Positions 1 to 5,972 of a stretch of DNA of 35,175 bases are shown one piece after another; position 1 is the first letter of the stretch; each line of letters opens with the position of its first letter. A program made the translations under genes and the position numbers. The notes beneath the pieces were generated by a model. The model worked only from the letters and a program-made list of their open reading frames with translations, was not told where the DNA came from and searched no databases. The stretch comes from Pyramidobacter sp. C12-8 (GTDB lineage: Bacteria; Synergistota; Synergistia; Synergistales; Dethiosulfovibrionaceae): assembly GCF_002007215.1 (NCBI RefSeq), contig NZ_MUHX01000030.1, positions 1-35,175 on the forward strand, given 5' to 3'.

Positions 1-56
1 TCCGCGAAGGCGGCCACACCGTCGGCGCCGGCGTCGTCTCCCAGATCCTCGAGTAG
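1..56 (+). CDS. tuf: Elongation factor Tu, C-terminal end (partial)
   Basis: Only the last 17 codons are present. They read REGGHTVGAGVVSQILE and stop at TAG (54-56), which is the characteristic C-terminus of domain 3 of EF-Tu, the GTPase that brings aminoacyl-tRNA to the ribosome. The gene enters from the left edge of the window. Its place directly before rpmG, tRNA-Trp, secE and nusG is the common bacterial arrangement and supports the call. Confidence 0.93.
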   Translation, partial: REGGHTVGAGVVSQILE

Positions 57-94
57 ATCTCCCTGGGCCTTTTATAAGGAAAGGACTTTGAAAG

Positions 95-132
95 AAAAAA
101 TCCTCCTGCTCTGGCGGCGGGAGGATTTTTCC
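95..132 (+). terminator. Intrinsic terminator after tuf
   Basis: The arms TCCTCC (101-106) and GGAGGA (120-125) are flanked by an A-run and a T-run that extend the stem and form the U-tract. It lies between the tuf stop and the rpmG ribosome-binding site, so it probably ends or attenuates tuf transcription. Confidence 0.75.
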
Positions 133-166
133 CGGAATTTTTTTTCACTGAGAGGAGGTGCACGTC

Positions 167-316
167 ATGGCAGACGAGATCGGCCTTACATGCACTGAAT
201 GCAAGAACCGCAACTACGTGACCTTCATCAACAAGAAGAACATGAACGGCAAACTTCAGCTGAACAAGTACTGCAAGCACTGCAGAAAACACACCTTGCA
301 CAAAGAGAGCAAGTAG
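167..316 (+). CDS. rpmG: 50S ribosomal protein L33
   Basis: A 49-residue protein starting [17 protein letters not shown] and ending HKESK. L33 is a small large-subunit protein. This copy keeps both CxxC pairs (CTEC near residue 9 and CKHC near residue 37), so it is the zinc-ribbon form. The start at 167 is preceded by AGGAGGTG (153-160). The gene was too short for a simple ORF listing but is unambiguous from sequence and context (tuf before it, tRNA-Trp and secE after it). Confidence 0.95.
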   Translation: MADEIGLTCTECKNRNYVTFINKKNMNGKLQLNKYCKHCRKHTLHKESK

Positions 317-324
317 TGTATAAT
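296..324 (+). promoter_or_regulatory. Probable promoter for tRNA-Trp-secE-nusG
   Basis: A perfect -10 TATAAT (319-324) is preceded 17 bp upstream by TTGCAC (296-301), a partial -35 match. The promoter lies in the 3' end of rpmG, and transcription would start about 331, just ahead of tRNA-Trp. Confidence 0.55.
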
Positions 325-337
325 CCCTGATTGTCGC

Positions 338-414
338 AGGTCCGTAGCTCCAATTGGTAGAGCGTCGGTCTCCAAAACCGAGGGTTGAAGGTTCGAATCC
401 TTCCGGGCCTGCCA
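338..414 (+). tRNA. tRNA-Trp (CCA anticodon)
   Basis: The acceptor arms AGGTCCG and CGGGCCT pair fully with one G-T wobble. The anticodon stem TCGGT/ACCGA encloses loop CTCCAAA with anticodon CCA at 372-374. The T-arm has GGTTCGAATCC, and the 3' CCA is encoded (412-414). It sits 22 nt after the rpmG stop and is followed by secE. Confidence 0.97.
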
Positions 415-455
415 TTATGTTGTGACCAAAACAAAAAGAATAGGGGGCCAAGGTT

Positions 456-638
456 GTGGATAAGCTCAAAAGCACGCTCCGCGAAGCGCGCGCCGAACTC
501 AACAAGATCACTTGGCCTGGCAAACAGCAAGTCTGGTATTCTACTCTGGTCGTGATCTTTGTAACGCTCCTTGTGGCGACGTATCTCGGAATCGTCGATC
601 TGGTCCTGACGGGAGTTTTTTCAAAGATTCTTGGATAG
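456..638 (+). CDS. secE: Preprotein translocase subunit SecE
   Basis: A 60-residue protein with a GTG start preceded by AGGGGG (442-447). SecE is the small essential subunit of the SecYEG channel in the inner membrane. The sequence has the hallmark amphipathic N-terminal helix with KITWPGKQQV around residues 17-26, followed by one hydrophobic membrane segment (about residues 30-52). This is the short, single-span form found outside enterobacteria. Position directly before nusG is the near-universal secE-nusG pair. Confidence 0.95.
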   Translation: MDKLKSTLREARAELNKITWPGKQQVWYSTLVVIFVTLLVATYLGIVDLVLTGVFSKILG

Positions 639-670
639 GATCTTTTTGCCGGGCATCCAATTCCATTGCA

Positions 671-713
671 GGGAGGTTCAGGGGGCCGATGTTTTTCGGG
701 TCCCTTTTTTACT
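671..713 (+). promoter_or_regulatory. Terminator-like hairpin between secE and nusG
   Basis: GGGAGG (671-676), a good ribosome-binding site, lies 37 nt upstream of the nusG ATG, which is too far for normal use. Between them 680-689 can pair with 696-705 (A-T, three G-C, a G-T wobble, one G-G mismatch, then CCGA/TCGG) around the loop TGTTTT. The stem is followed directly by six T (705-710). This is either an intrinsic attenuator in front of nusG or a fold that brings the ribosome-binding site to about 11 nt from the start codon. Confidence 0.5.
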
Positions 714-1259
714 ATGACCGAAAAAAAACATGAATGGTTCACTGTCCAGACCTATTCTGGATATGAAAACAAGGTCAAAGCCAACCTGGATCAGCGGATT
801 GCTTCGATGGGCATGGAGAACAAGATCTTCCGCGTTCTCGTGCCGACGGAAGAACGAGTCGTTGTCAAGGATGGAAAGTCGCGACGCATTTCCCACAAGC
901 TCTTCCCCAGTTACGTGCTGGTGGAGATGATCATGGACGAGCAGTCGTGGTATGTCGTGCGTCATACGCCCGGCGTGACGGGGTTCATCGGCGCCGGCAA
1001 CCATCCGCTGCCGATCACCGACAGCGAGATCGACGAGATCCTCGTCAAGATCGGCGAGAAGGAAGCCGCCCCGGCGCCCAAGGTCGAGATCGACTGCGAG
1101 ATCGGCGACCGCGTCCGCGTGTCGGCCGGTCCCCTCGCCGGCATGGAGGGCCCCGTGACGGAGATCTCGCCCGGCAAGGGCAAGGTAAAATTCAGCGCCA
1201 ACGTCTTCGGACACGACACTGAGATCGAAGTGGATTATGCAGAGCTGGAAAAGCTCTGA
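714..1259 (+). CDS. nusG: Transcription termination/antitermination protein NusG
   Basis: NusG binds RNA polymerase and links it to Rho or the ribosome. The 181-residue product starts MTEKKHEWFTVQTYSGYE, the canonical NGN-domain beginning, and ends with a KOW domain (GPLAGMEGPVTEI, about residues 142-154). Length is typical. I chose ATG 714 because it gives the family's N-terminus, although no ribosome-binding site lies just before it. An in-frame TTG at 666 would add 16 residues unlike the family. The nearest good Shine-Dalgarno (671-676) is separated from 714 by a hairpin. Confidence 0.95.
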   Translation: MTEKKHEWFTVQTYSGYENKVKANLDQRIASMGMENKIFRVLVPTEERVVVKDGKSRRISHKLFPSYVLVEMIMDEQSWYVVRHTPGVTGFIGAGNHPLPITDSEIDEILVKIGEKEAAPAPKVEIDCEIGDRVRVSAGPLAGMEGPVTEISPGKGKVKFSANVFGHDTEIEVDYAELEKL

Positions 1260-1339
1260 TAAATAAGTCCGCCGCCGTCTCTTGTACGATGGGAGCGGGC
1301 TTCACTAAATCTGCGCATTAGCGAGAGGAGTCTTTAAGT

Positions 1340-1765
1340 ATGGCAAAGAAAGTCATTGGCGTGGTCAAACTCCAGCTGCCCGCTGGCAAAGCCACACCTG
1401 CGCCGCCCGTGGGACCCGCGCTTGGCCAGTACGGTGTGAACATCATGGAGTTCGTGAAGCAGTTCAACGCGAAAACGGCGTCTCAGCCGGGGATGATCAT
1501 CCCCGCCGTGCTGACCGTTTACGCGGACAGAAGCTTCTCCTTCATCCTCAAGACACCGCCTGCAAGCGTGCTGATTCGTAAGGCTGCGGGAATCGAAAAA
1601 GGATCGGGCGCGCCGAACAAGAGCAAAGTCGCGAAGCTGACGATGGCCCAGGTCATGGAGATCGCCAAGGTCAAGCTGCCCGACATGAACGCCAACGACG
1701 TGGACGCCGCCGCCGCGATGGTGGCCGGCACCGCCCGTTCGATGGGCGTCGACGTCACCGAGTAG
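1340..1765 (+). CDS. rplK: 50S ribosomal protein L11
   Basis: A 141-residue protein, the usual length. L11 forms part of the GTPase-associated centre of the large subunit with 23S rRNA and L10/L12. The sequence shows the N-terminal [20 protein letters not shown] with the family's conserved proline run and [20 protein letters not shown]. The C-terminal rRNA-binding domain ends in [16 protein letters not shown] (1323-1330) precedes the ATG. It follows nusG by 80 bp and precedes rplA, the standard nusG-rplK-rplA order. Confidence 0.97.
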   Translation: MAKKVIGVVKLQLPAGKATPAPPVGPALGQYGVNIMEFVKQFNAKTASQPGMIIPAVLTVYADRSFSFILKTPPASVLIRKAAGIEKGSGAPNKSKVAKLTMAQVMEIAKVKLPDMNANDVDAAAAMVAGTARSMGVDVTE

Positions 1766-1824
1766 CCGCCGCAAGGCGTACCGTGGAAGGCGAAAGCCGT
1801 CATCACCACAAGGAGGAAAAAACA

Positions 1825-2541
1825 ATGGCAAAAATTGGCAAGAGACGCGCCGAGCTTCTCAAGAAGCTGGAGCCCCTCAAGGCGTACGGCCTCGAAGAGG
1901 GCATCGAATTGGCCCTTTCGGCCGCGAACGCGAAGTTCGACGAGAGCGTGGAGATCCACGTCCGTCTGAACGTCGATCCCCGTCAGGCGGATCAGCAGGT
2001 GCGCAGCACCGTTGGCCTGCCCAACGGCACCGGCAAGACGAAGCGCGTCGTCGTCCTGACTTCCACCGACAAAAACGTGGAAGCTCAGGAAGCGGGCGCC
2101 GATTACGTCGGCAGCACCGATCTGGTCGACAAGATCAAGGGCGGCTGGATGGACTTCGAAGCCGTCGTCGCCACGCCGGAAATGATGAAGTTCATCGGCC
2201 CTCTCGGCAAGGTGCTCGGCCCCCGCGGGCTGATGCCCAGCGCCAAAGCCGGTACGGTCACGGCCAACGTCGGCTCGACCGTCAAGGAGATCAAGGCCGG
2301 CCGCGTCGAGTACCGCGTCGATAAGTTCGGCATCCTGCACAACGCCATCGGCAAGGCCAGCTTCGGCAAGGACAAGATCCTCGAGAACATCAAGGCCTAT
2401 TACGCCGCGGTGCTCAAGTCCCGCCCCGTCGCCGTCAAGGGCGCTTACGTGAAGTCCCTGACGTTGTCCACGACCATGGGCGTAGGCGTGCGCATCGACG
2501 CCGCCGACGCGGAAAAAATCTGCGCGGCTGCCGCCGAATAA
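1825..2541 (+). CDS. rplA: 50S ribosomal protein L1
   Basis: A 238-residue protein starting [20 protein letters not shown]1 forms the mobile L1 stalk at the E site and in many bacteria represses its own operon by binding mRNA. The conserved [20 protein letters not shown] stretch (around residues 130-149) is intact. ATG 1825 was chosen because it follows AGGAGG (1811-1816) and gives the canonical N-terminus. A longer in-frame reading from GTG 1783 would add 14 residues and run through the ribosome-binding site. A strong terminator follows. Confidence 0.97.
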   Translation: MAKIGKRRAELLKKLEPLKAYGLEEGIELALSAANAKFDESVEIHVRLNVDPRQADQQVRSTVGLPNGTGKTKRVVVLTSTDKNVEAQEAGADYVGSTDLVDKIKGGWMDFEAVVATPEMMKFIGPLGKVLGPRGLMPSAKAGTVTANVGSTVKEIKAGRVEYRVDKFGILHNAIGKASFGKDKILENIKAYYAAVLKSRPVAVKGAYVKSLTLSTTMGVGVRIDAADAEKICAAAAE

Positions 2542-2555
2542 GGTTTCGCCCTTCG

Positions 2556-2591
2556 TCAACCTCTCGCGCAAGCGAGGGGTTGATTTTTTTT
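2556..2591 (+). terminator. Intrinsic terminator after rplA
   Basis: A 12-bp stem (2556-2567 with 2572-2583) closes a GCAA tetraloop and is followed by eight T (2584-2591). Its 3' arm overlaps the -35 box of the following promoter. Confidence 0.93.
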
Positions 2592-2608
2592 ATCCCTTCG
2601 GGTATAAT
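2580..2608 (+). promoter_or_regulatory. Promoter of the rplJ-rplL operon
   Basis: TTGATT (2580-2585) and TATAAT (2603-2608) are separated by 17 bp, a near-consensus sigma-70 promoter. The predicted start near 2615 is just ahead of the L10 leader. Confidence 0.85.
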
Positions 2609-2618
2609 CCACAACTGT

Positions 2619-2762
2619 GAACTTAAGACAGTGGGTACCTTCGGGTACAAAGGTTTGCCGCCCACCGAGGTTCGGAATGTAAAACGACTTCATGCTGCGC
2701 CGTGCGCGCGTATTGTGGCGTTCAATCTTCCCTGCCTGCGGAGGCGGGGAAGATTTTTATTT
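2619..2762 (+). ncRNA. Ribosomal protein L10 leader RNA
   Basis: The 5' untranslated region of rplJ carries the L10-leader hallmarks. GACAGTGGG (2627-2635) pairs with CCCACCGAGGT near 2662-2672 around a small GTACC-TTCG-GGTAC hairpin, the known L10(L12)4-binding element. At the 3' end a 13-bp stem (2725-2737 with 2742-2754) with a GCGG loop and a T-run forms the terminator. In this RNA family, bound L10 complex favours termination or represses translation, giving feedback control of rplJ-rplL. The assignment is by sequence resemblance to the family. The switching mechanism here is inferred. Confidence 0.82.
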
Positions 2763-2778
2763 GAGGAGGTGAATCGAT

Positions 2779-3309
2779 TTGCCCGCACAGTATAAAGTTG
2801 ATCAGGTTGCCGAACTGAAAGATCTGTTCAGCGGCGCCGAGGCGATTTTCGTCGCCGAATACCGCGGTCTGACCGTGGCTCAGGCTTCCGCGCTGCGCAA
2901 GGCGATCCGCTCTGCCGGCGGCAAGGCGAAAGTGGCCCGTAACCGGCTTGCCGAGATCGCTCTCGACGAAGTGGGACTGGCCAAGGACGTGAAGATGATG
3001 AAGGGGCCCAACCTCTACGTCGTCGCCGCCGACAACAGCCCCGCCGTGGCCAAGGCCATCAAGGATTTCAGCGAAGTGAAGGAAAACGCCGCGTTCGTCA
3101 TCAAGGGCGGCGTGATGGGGAAGGAACTGCTGGACCTCAACAACGTCAAAGCTCTGGCCGCCATGCCCTCCCGCGACGAGCTCATCGCCAAGGCGGTCGG
3201 CTCCATCGCCAGCCCGCTCCGCGGCCTCGTTACGGTTCTGTCCGGCCTGCCCCGCGGCCTTGTGACCGCGCTGTCCGCGATCGCCGACAAGAAGAAAGAA
3301 GCTGCGTAA
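2779..3309 (+). CDS. rplJ: 50S ribosomal protein L10
   Basis: A 176-residue protein starting MPAQYKVDQVAELKDLF. L10 anchors the L7/L12 stalk on the large subunit and binds its own leader RNA. The YRGLTVAQASALRKAIRSAG region (residues 29-48) and the KVARNRLAEIAL segment are typical, and the C-terminal alpha-helical L12-binding tail is present (ending DKKKEAA). The start is TTG 2779, preceded by GAGGAGGTG (2763-2771); no ATG is available near it. Confidence 0.96.
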   Translation: MPAQYKVDQVAELKDLFSGAEAIFVAEYRGLTVAQASALRKAIRSAGGKAKVARNRLAEIALDEVGLAKDVKMMKGPNLYVVAADNSPAVAKAIKDFSEVKENAAFVIKGGVMGKELLDLNNVKALAAMPSRDELIAKAVGSIASPLRGLVTVLSGLPRGLVTALSAIADKKKEAA

Positions 3310-3322
3310 AAGCAGCGTGACC

Positions 3323-3368
3323 GCGCTCCGAGAGCGCACATCCGAGAATCCGGCGGCCTGAGGCCGCC
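3323..3368 (+). promoter_or_regulatory. Tandem GC hairpins in the rplJ-rplL spacer
   Basis: Two perfect compact hairpins occur in the 89-bp spacer: GCGCTC-CGA-GAGCGC (3323-3337) and GGCGGCC-TGA-GGCCGCC (3352-3368). No T-run follows, so they are not classical terminators. They could protect or process the rplL message, which must be translated about four times more than rplJ. Confidence 0.5.
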
Positions 3369-3398
3369 TGAACAAATTTCCCGAGGAGGAAAATTACT

Positions 3399-3776
3399 AT
3401 GACCAAAGATGAGATCATTTCCGCGATTGAAAGCATGTCCGTTCTTGACCTGGCCGACCTGGTGAAGGCCCTTGAAGAGAAGTTCGGCGTTTCCGCCGCC
3501 GCGCCCGTGATGATGGCCGCGGGCGGCGCCGCTGCCGGCGCTGCCGCTCCCGCCGCCGAGGAGAAGACCGAGTTCGACGTGGTGCTGAAGGAAGTCGGCG
3601 CCCAGAAACTCCAGGTCATCAAGGTCGTCCGCGAAGTCACCGGCCTTGGCCTCAAGGACGCCAAGGACTTTGTCGAGAACCCCGGCAAACCGATCAAGGA
3701 AGGCCTGTCCAAGGAAGACGCCGAAGCTCTCGTCAAGCAGTTCGAGGGTACCGGCGCGACCGTCGTGCTTGCTTAA
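3399..3776 (+). CDS. rplL: 50S ribosomal protein L7/L12
   Basis: A 125-residue acidic stalk protein that recruits translation factors. Three parts are visible: an N-terminal dimerisation helix ([29 protein letters not shown] in two runs), an Ala/Gly-rich hinge (about residues 39-54) and the conserved C-terminal domain with [20 protein letters not shown] and [19 protein letters not shown] (3383-3389) precedes the ATG. It is the last gene of the L10-leader-controlled operon and is followed by a strong terminator. Confidence 0.97.
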   Translation: MTKDEIISAIESMSVLDLADLVKALEEKFGVSAAAPVMMAAGGAAAGAAAPAAEEKTEFDVVLKEVGAQKLQVIKVVREVTGLGLKDAKDFVENPGKPIKEGLSKEDAEALVKQFEGTGATVVLA

Positions 3777-3802
3777 TCGCCCGATACGAAAAAATGTGCC
3801 TG

Positions 3803-3842
3803 AAAAAGGGGATCCCGTCGCTGGCGGGATCCCCTTTTTTTT
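3803..3842 (+). terminator. Intrinsic terminator after rplL
   Basis: A 15-bp stem, A-run plus GGGGATCCCG against CGGGATCCCC plus T-run (3803-3817 with 3825-3839), with a long T-tract. Confidence 0.95.
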
Positions 3843-3850
3843 GTTATGAT
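3842..3850 (+). promoter_or_regulatory. Possible extended -10 promoter for the amidohydrolase gene
   Basis: TGTTATGAT matches the extended -10 pattern TGnTATAAT with one change and sits directly at the end of the rplL terminator, 29 bp before the next start codon. No -35 box is evident because the terminator occupies that position. Confidence 0.35.
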
Positions 3851-3878
3851 GCGGGCGAGACGGCGAGGAGGAATGGTC

Positions 3879-4730
3879 ATGACACCGGTAATCGACGTGC
3901 ACGTCCACGTGTATCCCGAACAGTTCGTCAGGGATCAGGAGTTGATTTCGAAAAGGGAGCCGCATTTCGATCTGCTCACGCACAACAGGGTCCATAAATG
4001 GGGCACGGCGGATCAGCTGATCCGCCGCATGGACGAGACGGGCGTCGAGCAGTCGTGGATCTTCGGCTTCGCGTTCCGCGATCCCGGGCTGTGCGCGATC
4101 TGCAACGACTACGTGATCGACGCCGTGCGGCGTTATCCGGGGCGGTTGAAGGGCTTCGCCTCGGTCTCGCCGCTGACGCGGGGGTTTACCGCCGAGGCGG
4201 AGCGCTGCGCCGACGCCGGGCTGATCGGCATCGGCGAGCTGTTTCCGCAGGGGCAGAACTTCGATCTCGGCGACCGGCGCCAGACGTGGCGGCTGGCCGC
4301 CGTGCTGGAGGAGCGCCGGCTGCTGCTCAACGTGCATACGGCCGAGCCGGTGGGGCACGACTACGACGGCAAGGGCAACGTCGGGCCCAAGGAAGCCGCG
4401 GCGTTCTGCCTGAACCATCCCGGCGTCAGGGTGATCTTCGCCCACTTCGGCGGCGGCCTCTGGCTGTACGAGACCATGCCGGAGATGAAACTTGCGCTCA
4501 AAAACGCCCGGTACGACACGGCCGCCTGGCCGTTCCTGTACGACGCGCGCGTGCTCGCCGCGGCGAAGGCCGCTGGCGCGCTGGACAAGATGCTGTACGG
4601 CACCGACTGGCCGATCCTGGACCGCGAGCGCTTCGCGTCGCGGCTGCGGGGTTGCGGCCTGGACGAGCGGGAAAAAGAGGCGTTCATGGGCGGCGCGGCG
4701 GCGCGTCTGCTGGCTGAAAGAGAGCGCTGA
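3879..4730 (+). CDS. Metal-dependent amidohydrolase (amidohydrolase-2 family)
   Basis: A 283-residue predicted TIM-barrel hydrolase of the amidohydrolase superfamily. The N-terminal IDVHVHVYPEQF carries the HxH metal-binding pair. A second-metal histidine lies in LLLNVHTAEPVGHDY, another in VRVIFAHFGGGLWLYE, and the catalytic aspartate in MLYGTDWPI near the C-terminus, in the order expected for this family (decarboxylases and hydrolases related to ACMSD). The substrate cannot be read from sequence. ATG 3879 follows GAGGAGG (3865-3871). In-frame ATGs at 3846 and 3873 precede or abut that site and are less likely. It stands alone between the ribosomal operon and the tRNA cluster. Confidence 0.82.
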   Translation: MTPVIDVHVHVYPEQFVRDQELISKREPHFDLLTHNRVHKWGTADQLIRRMDETGVEQSWIFGFAFRDPGLCAICNDYVIDAVRRYPGRLKGFASVSPLTRGFTAEAERCADAGLIGIGELFPQGQNFDLGDRRQTWRLAAVLEERRLLLNVHTAEPVGHDYDGKGNVGPKEAAAFCLNHPGVRVIFAHFGGGLWLYETMPEMKLALKNARYDTAAWPFLYDARVLAAAKAAGALDKMLYGTDWPILDRERFASRLRGCGLDEREKEAFMGGAAARLLAERER

Positions 4731-4769
4731 GCGGCGCTCGGGCGGCGCGGGGTTTTTGCGAAACCGAAC

Positions 4770-4798
4770 TTGACAGGTCCAAAGCATGATGATAGAAT
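4770..4798 (+). promoter_or_regulatory. Promoter of the six-tRNA operon
   Basis: A consensus -35 TTGACA (4770-4775), 17-bp spacer and -10 TAGAAT (4793-4798). Transcription would start near 4805, 23 nt before the first tRNA. Confidence 0.9.
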
Positions 4799-4827
4799 CT
4801 TCCTCGTGCTAGCGAGGCGGCATACAG

Positions 4828-4902
4828 GGGCGGTTAGCTCAGCGGAAGAGCGCCTGCCTTACAAGCAGGTGGTCACAGGTTCGATCCCTGTATCGCCCAC
4901 CA
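4828..4902 (+). tRNA. tRNA-Val (TAC anticodon)
   Basis: Acceptor arms GGGCGGT/ATCGCCC. Anticodon stem CCTGC/GCAGG with loop CTTACAA and anticodon TAC at 4860-4862. T-arm GGTTCGATCC and encoded CCA. First gene of the cluster. Confidence 0.97.
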
Positions 4903-4909
4903 TCCAATA

Positions 4910-4986
4910 GGGGTTGTAGCTCAGTCGGTTAGAGCGTCGGCCTGTCACGCCGAAGGTCGAGAGTTCGAGTCTCTTCAGCCCCGCCA
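4910..4986 (+). tRNA. tRNA-Asp (GTC anticodon)
   Basis: Acceptor arms GGGGTTG/CAGCCCC. Anticodon GTC at 4944-4946 in the loop CTGTCAC. T-arm AGTTCGAGTCT and encoded CCA. Begins 7 nt after tRNA-Val. Confidence 0.97.
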
Positions 4987-4992
4987 TTGCAC

Positions 4993-5068
4993 GGCGAGAT
5001 AGCTCAGTTGGTAGAGCAGGGGACTGAAAATCCCCGTGTCCCCAGTCCGATTCTGGGTCTCGCCACCA
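4993..5068 (+). tRNA. tRNA-Phe (GAA anticodon)
   Basis: Acceptor arms GGCGAGA/TCTCGCC. Anticodon stem GGGGA/TCCCC with loop CTGAAAA and anticodon GAA at 5026-5028. The T-loop reads GTCCGATTC, with TCC where TTC is usual. Encoded CCA. Confidence 0.96.
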
Positions 5069-5074
5069 TCCGAT

Positions 5075-5149
5075 GCGGAAGTAGCTCAGGGGTAGAGCAC
5101 AACCTTGCCAAGGTTGGGGTCGCGGGTTCAAATCCCGTCTTCCGCTCCA
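5075..5149 (+). tRNA. tRNA-Gly (GCC anticodon)
   Basis: Acceptor arms GCGGAAG/CTTCCGC. Anticodon stem CAACC/GGTTG with loop TTGCCAA and anticodon GCC at 5107-5109. T-arm GGTTCAAATCC and encoded CCA after discriminator T. Confidence 0.97.
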
Positions 5150-5167
5150 TTTTGACGTTAAGAGACC

Positions 5168-5241
5168 GGCGGCATAGCCAAGTGGTAAGGCAGAGGACTG
5201 CAAATCCTTTATCCCCAGTTCGAATCTGGGTGCCGCCTCCA
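5168..5241 (+). tRNA. tRNA-Cys (GCA anticodon)
   Basis: Acceptor arms GGCGGCA/TGCCGCC. Loop CTGCAAA with anticodon GCA at 5200-5202. T-arm AGTTCGAATCT and encoded CCA after discriminator T. Confidence 0.97.
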
Positions 5242-5247
5242 TAAAAT

Positions 5248-5323
5248 TCCTCGATAGCTCAGTCGGCAGAGCGGGTGACTGTTAATCACTAGGTCGCAGG
5301 TTCAAGTCCTGCTCGAGGAGCCA
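5248..5323 (+). tRNA. tRNA-Asn (GTT anticodon)
   Basis: Acceptor arms TCCTCGA/TCGAGGA. Loop CTGTTAA with anticodon GTT at 5281-5283. T-arm GGTTCAAGTCC and encoded CCA. Last gene of the cluster. Confidence 0.97.
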
Positions 5324-5331
5324 GAATGTTC

Positions 5332-5373
5332 ACGGGCTTTCAGCATAGTCGCGCTGAAAGCCCGTTTTTTTGT
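5332..5373 (+). terminator. Intrinsic terminator of the tRNA operon
   Basis: A 13-bp stem (5332-5344 with 5353-5365, ACGGGCTTTCAGC paired to its complement) followed by a T-tract. Confidence 0.95.
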
Positions 5374-5465
5374 TTTTGGCGGCGTGAATGCGGGCGAAAG
5401 CCGGCCGGCTTCCGTCCACATTTTATCGCGCCGCCGCCCTTCGCTTTTCGAAAAGAACGCCGCTC

Positions 5466-5494
5466 TTGACAGGCCAACGGCTTTAAACTAGAAT
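5466..5494 (+). promoter_or_regulatory. Strong promoter upstream of the decayed locus
   Basis: TTGACA (5466-5471), 17-bp spacer, TAGAAT (5489-5494): the same boxes and spacing as the tRNA promoter at 4770. The predicted start is about 5501, just before the small ORF at 5515. Confidence 0.85.
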
Positions 5495-5514
5495 TCCTGA
5501 TAGGAATAAACACA

Positions 5515-5655
5515 ATGAATACAGAACGGGAAGAATTGACTCAGGAATGGTCGGGCTTCGAGAGCGAACTGCGGCGGACGATCGGCGAAAAGAAGGGGTA
5601 TCGGCATCGCTCCGGCCGCCGGCAGAAATACGATCGAAGCGGCGTTGGTTCGTAA
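5515..5655 (+). CDS. Small ORF of unknown function (46 residues)
   Basis: The ORF begins MNTEREELTQEW and ends YDRSGVGS. AGGAA (5502-5506) lies 8 nt before the ATG, and a strong promoter lies just upstream. The product is charged and has no membrane segment, and I do not recognise it. Because the following ABC-permease ORF is truncated, this could be a leader peptide, the 5' remnant of a longer gene, or chance. It ends just before an 11-bp inverted repeat. Confidence 0.35.
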   Translation: MNTEREELTQEWSGFESELRRTIGEKKGYRHRSGRRQKYDRSGVGS

Positions 5656-5670
5656 AAAAATCGCTGCCGA

Positions 5671-5711
5671 CGATGCGGCAGGCATCCGGAAAAAGGACGC
5701 CTGCCGCATTG
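5671..5711. repeat. Long inverted repeat between the small ORF and the permease fragment
   Basis: ATGCGGCAGGC (5673-5683) and GCCTGCCGCAT (5699-5709) are perfect complements around a 15-nt loop, and outer G-T and C-G pairs extend the stem to 13 bp. No T-run follows, so it is not a standard terminator. It could be an attenuator arm, an operator or an mRNA-stability element. Confidence 0.7.
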
Positions 5712-5741
5712 TGGCGGCTGATTGAAAAGAGGGAAGAACGC

Positions 5742-5972
5742 ATGTTTTTTCAGTTCGACTATTTTTTACGGATGTTCACGATTATCTTCTCGGGATTCAA
5801 AGACACGGTTTCGATGGCGTTCGTCCCGCTCGTTTTCGCGGTGCTGCTCGGCTTTGTCCTGGCGGCGTCGCGATACTGCAACATTCCCGCGCTGAAGCGG
5901 TTTTCCGTCGAGCTCGCGTCGCTTTTCCGCAGCGCGCCGAGAGTGCGCAAATTCGTGGGGTCCGTGGCGTGA
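5742..5972 (+). pseudogene. Truncated amino-acid ABC transporter permease (N-terminal remnant)
   Basis: The 76-residue product starts MFFQFDYFLRMFTIIFSGFK, then has a hydrophobic span (FVPLVFAVLLGFVLAASRY), then ALKRFSVELASLFRSAP. This matches the start of HisM/GlnP-type permeases, where the segment ends in a motif like VELFRGTP. Full members are about 215-230 residues with several more membrane spans and the EAA loop. Here homology stops after SAP, and the reading runs eight residues further to a stop that overlaps the radical SAM start. GAAGAA (5733-5738) could serve as ribosome-binding site. No matching ATPase or binding-protein gene is adjacent. Most likely a deletion remnant. Confidence 0.7.

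Noticed and set aside
4828-5323. Possible CRISPR or tandem repeat array because of regularly spaced similar units
   Set aside because: The units are six distinct tRNA genes with different anticodons. Their similarity is the shared D- and T-arm sequence.
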